Below are positions 14,831 through 15,100 of a stretch of DNA of 15,100 nt, in pieces. This stretch comes from an uncultured Eubacteriales bacterium (GTDB lineage: Bacteria > Bacillota > Clostridia > Oscillospirales > Oscillospiraceae). Each line of letters opens with the position of its first letter. Position 1 is the stretch's first letter. The notes beneath the pieces are model-generated. The model did not search any database. It was not told where the DNA came from and saw nothing but the letters and a program-made list of their open reading frames with translations. The position numbers were made by a program, and so were the translations under genes. Where the stretch lies: contig URPU01000057.1 of the NCBI GenBank assembly GCA_900549865.1, forward strand, positions 1 to 15,100. The letters run 5' to 3'.

Positions 14831-14849
14831 GATTTTATCGCATAAAATC
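14831..14849. promoter_or_regulatory. Inverted repeat abutting the -35 box of the atp promoter
   Basis: GATTTTAT and ATAAAATC form perfect 8-bp arms around CGC, ending 2 bp upstream of the -35 hexamer. The position suits an activator or repressor site. No T run follows on the minus strand and no gene precedes it closely, so a terminator role is less likely. Confidence 0.5.
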
Positions 14850-15100
14850 GCAATTTTGTTAGATTGGCAGGAATAAGTGCGCTGTAAGTTCTGATTGCCG
14901 CGTGTTTTTATTGCTTTTTCAACCAGTATCAACAAAAGTTGAAATTAAGTTGAAAATAGATTGACCTTAGCCGCCGCTTATCACAGCCTTTCCCCCTTAC
15001 GGGTATGTTTTCCGCGCCGCTTCCCCTGCTCATTCCGGTGCGCCGGATGCGCCATATACTATTCGTGCCGCGGCACACCAGGCGGTTCAGGTCGTTCACC
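14850..15100. other. Upstream intergenic region; no gene can be called
   Basis: This holds a cluster of GTTGAAA-type half-sites (14915-14956) and then a GC-richer stretch to the window edge. A plus-strand frame opens at ATG 15005 (MFSAPLPLLIPV) and runs off the edge. A minus-strand frame is open from the edge to a stop at 14929-14931. Neither has a recognisable product or convincing start context, so I leave both uncalled. Confidence 0.5.
14915..14956. promoter_or_regulatory. Cluster of four GTTGAAA-like half-sites
   Basis: Two CAAC half-sites (14920-14923, 14930-14933) face two GTTGAAA half-sites (14938-14944, 14949-14955). The outer pair forms an 8-bp inverted repeat TTTTCAAC/GTTGAAAA, and the inner pair TCAAC-AAAA-GTTGA. 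Same-direction sites are 10 and 11 bp apart, about one helical turn, which favours a cooperative protein-binding site. Confidence 0.45.

Noticed and set aside
14929..15099. C-terminal end of an upstream minus-strand gene
   Set aside because: The open frame runs through the AT-rich half-site cluster and gives an unconvincing peptide; the product is not recognisable and the window edge prevents a test.

Overview
The window is about 15.1 kb of moderately GC-rich DNA. Every gene that can be supported lies on the minus strand. Perfect or near-perfect AGGAGG ribosome binding sites, sigma-A-type promoters, hairpin terminators and a giant secreted Ig-repeat protein point to an anaerobic Firmicute of class Clostridia. 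A gut Oscillospirales- or Christensenellales-like bacterium is my best guess; I cannot place it further.

Layout, in the direction of transcription (right to left). From 15100 to 14761 is a non-coding leader with a good promoter and two inverted-repeat sites. From 14760 to 8425 runs a complete F-type ATP synthase operon: atpB (a), atpE (c), atpF (b), a 746-codon fusion gene in the atpH-atpA position, atpG (gamma), atpD (beta) and atpC (epsilon). Two hairpins at 8352-8417 end it. A new promoter (8305-8333) with a 14-bp palindrome then drives one very long gene (8228-210). This encodes a 2672-residue exported protein with a Pro/Glu linker, a cysteine amidase-like domain, an InlB-type repeat, a probable beta-helix region and about 15 bacterial Ig-like domains. 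A 14-bp hairpin with a T run (154-189) ends it.

The main discovery is in the ATP synthase. There is no separate atpH. The fusion gene reads, in one frame, as a second b-type stalk (membrane anchor plus coiled coil), then only the C-terminal domain of delta, then a complete alpha subunit. Alpha is present three times per enzyme and the stalk once, so a plain fusion creates a stoichiometry problem. An in-frame ATG at codon 253, with a GGTGA element 4 nt upstream, sits exactly at the alpha boundary and could supply free alpha. I infer a stator in which one of three alphas is covalently tied to the b'/delta stalk, with the usual delta N-terminal-domain dock omitted.

Other parts of the enzyme are also unusual. 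Epsilon is only its beta-sandwich, with no inhibitory helical domain. The beta DELSEED motif reads DELGPED. The c subunit has a cyanobacterial-type proton site (Gln25, Glu58, Ala59) but TxAxAxA in place of the helix-1 GxGxGxG motif. Hairpins lie in the c-b and alpha-gamma intergenic gaps, next to subunits needed in unequal numbers.
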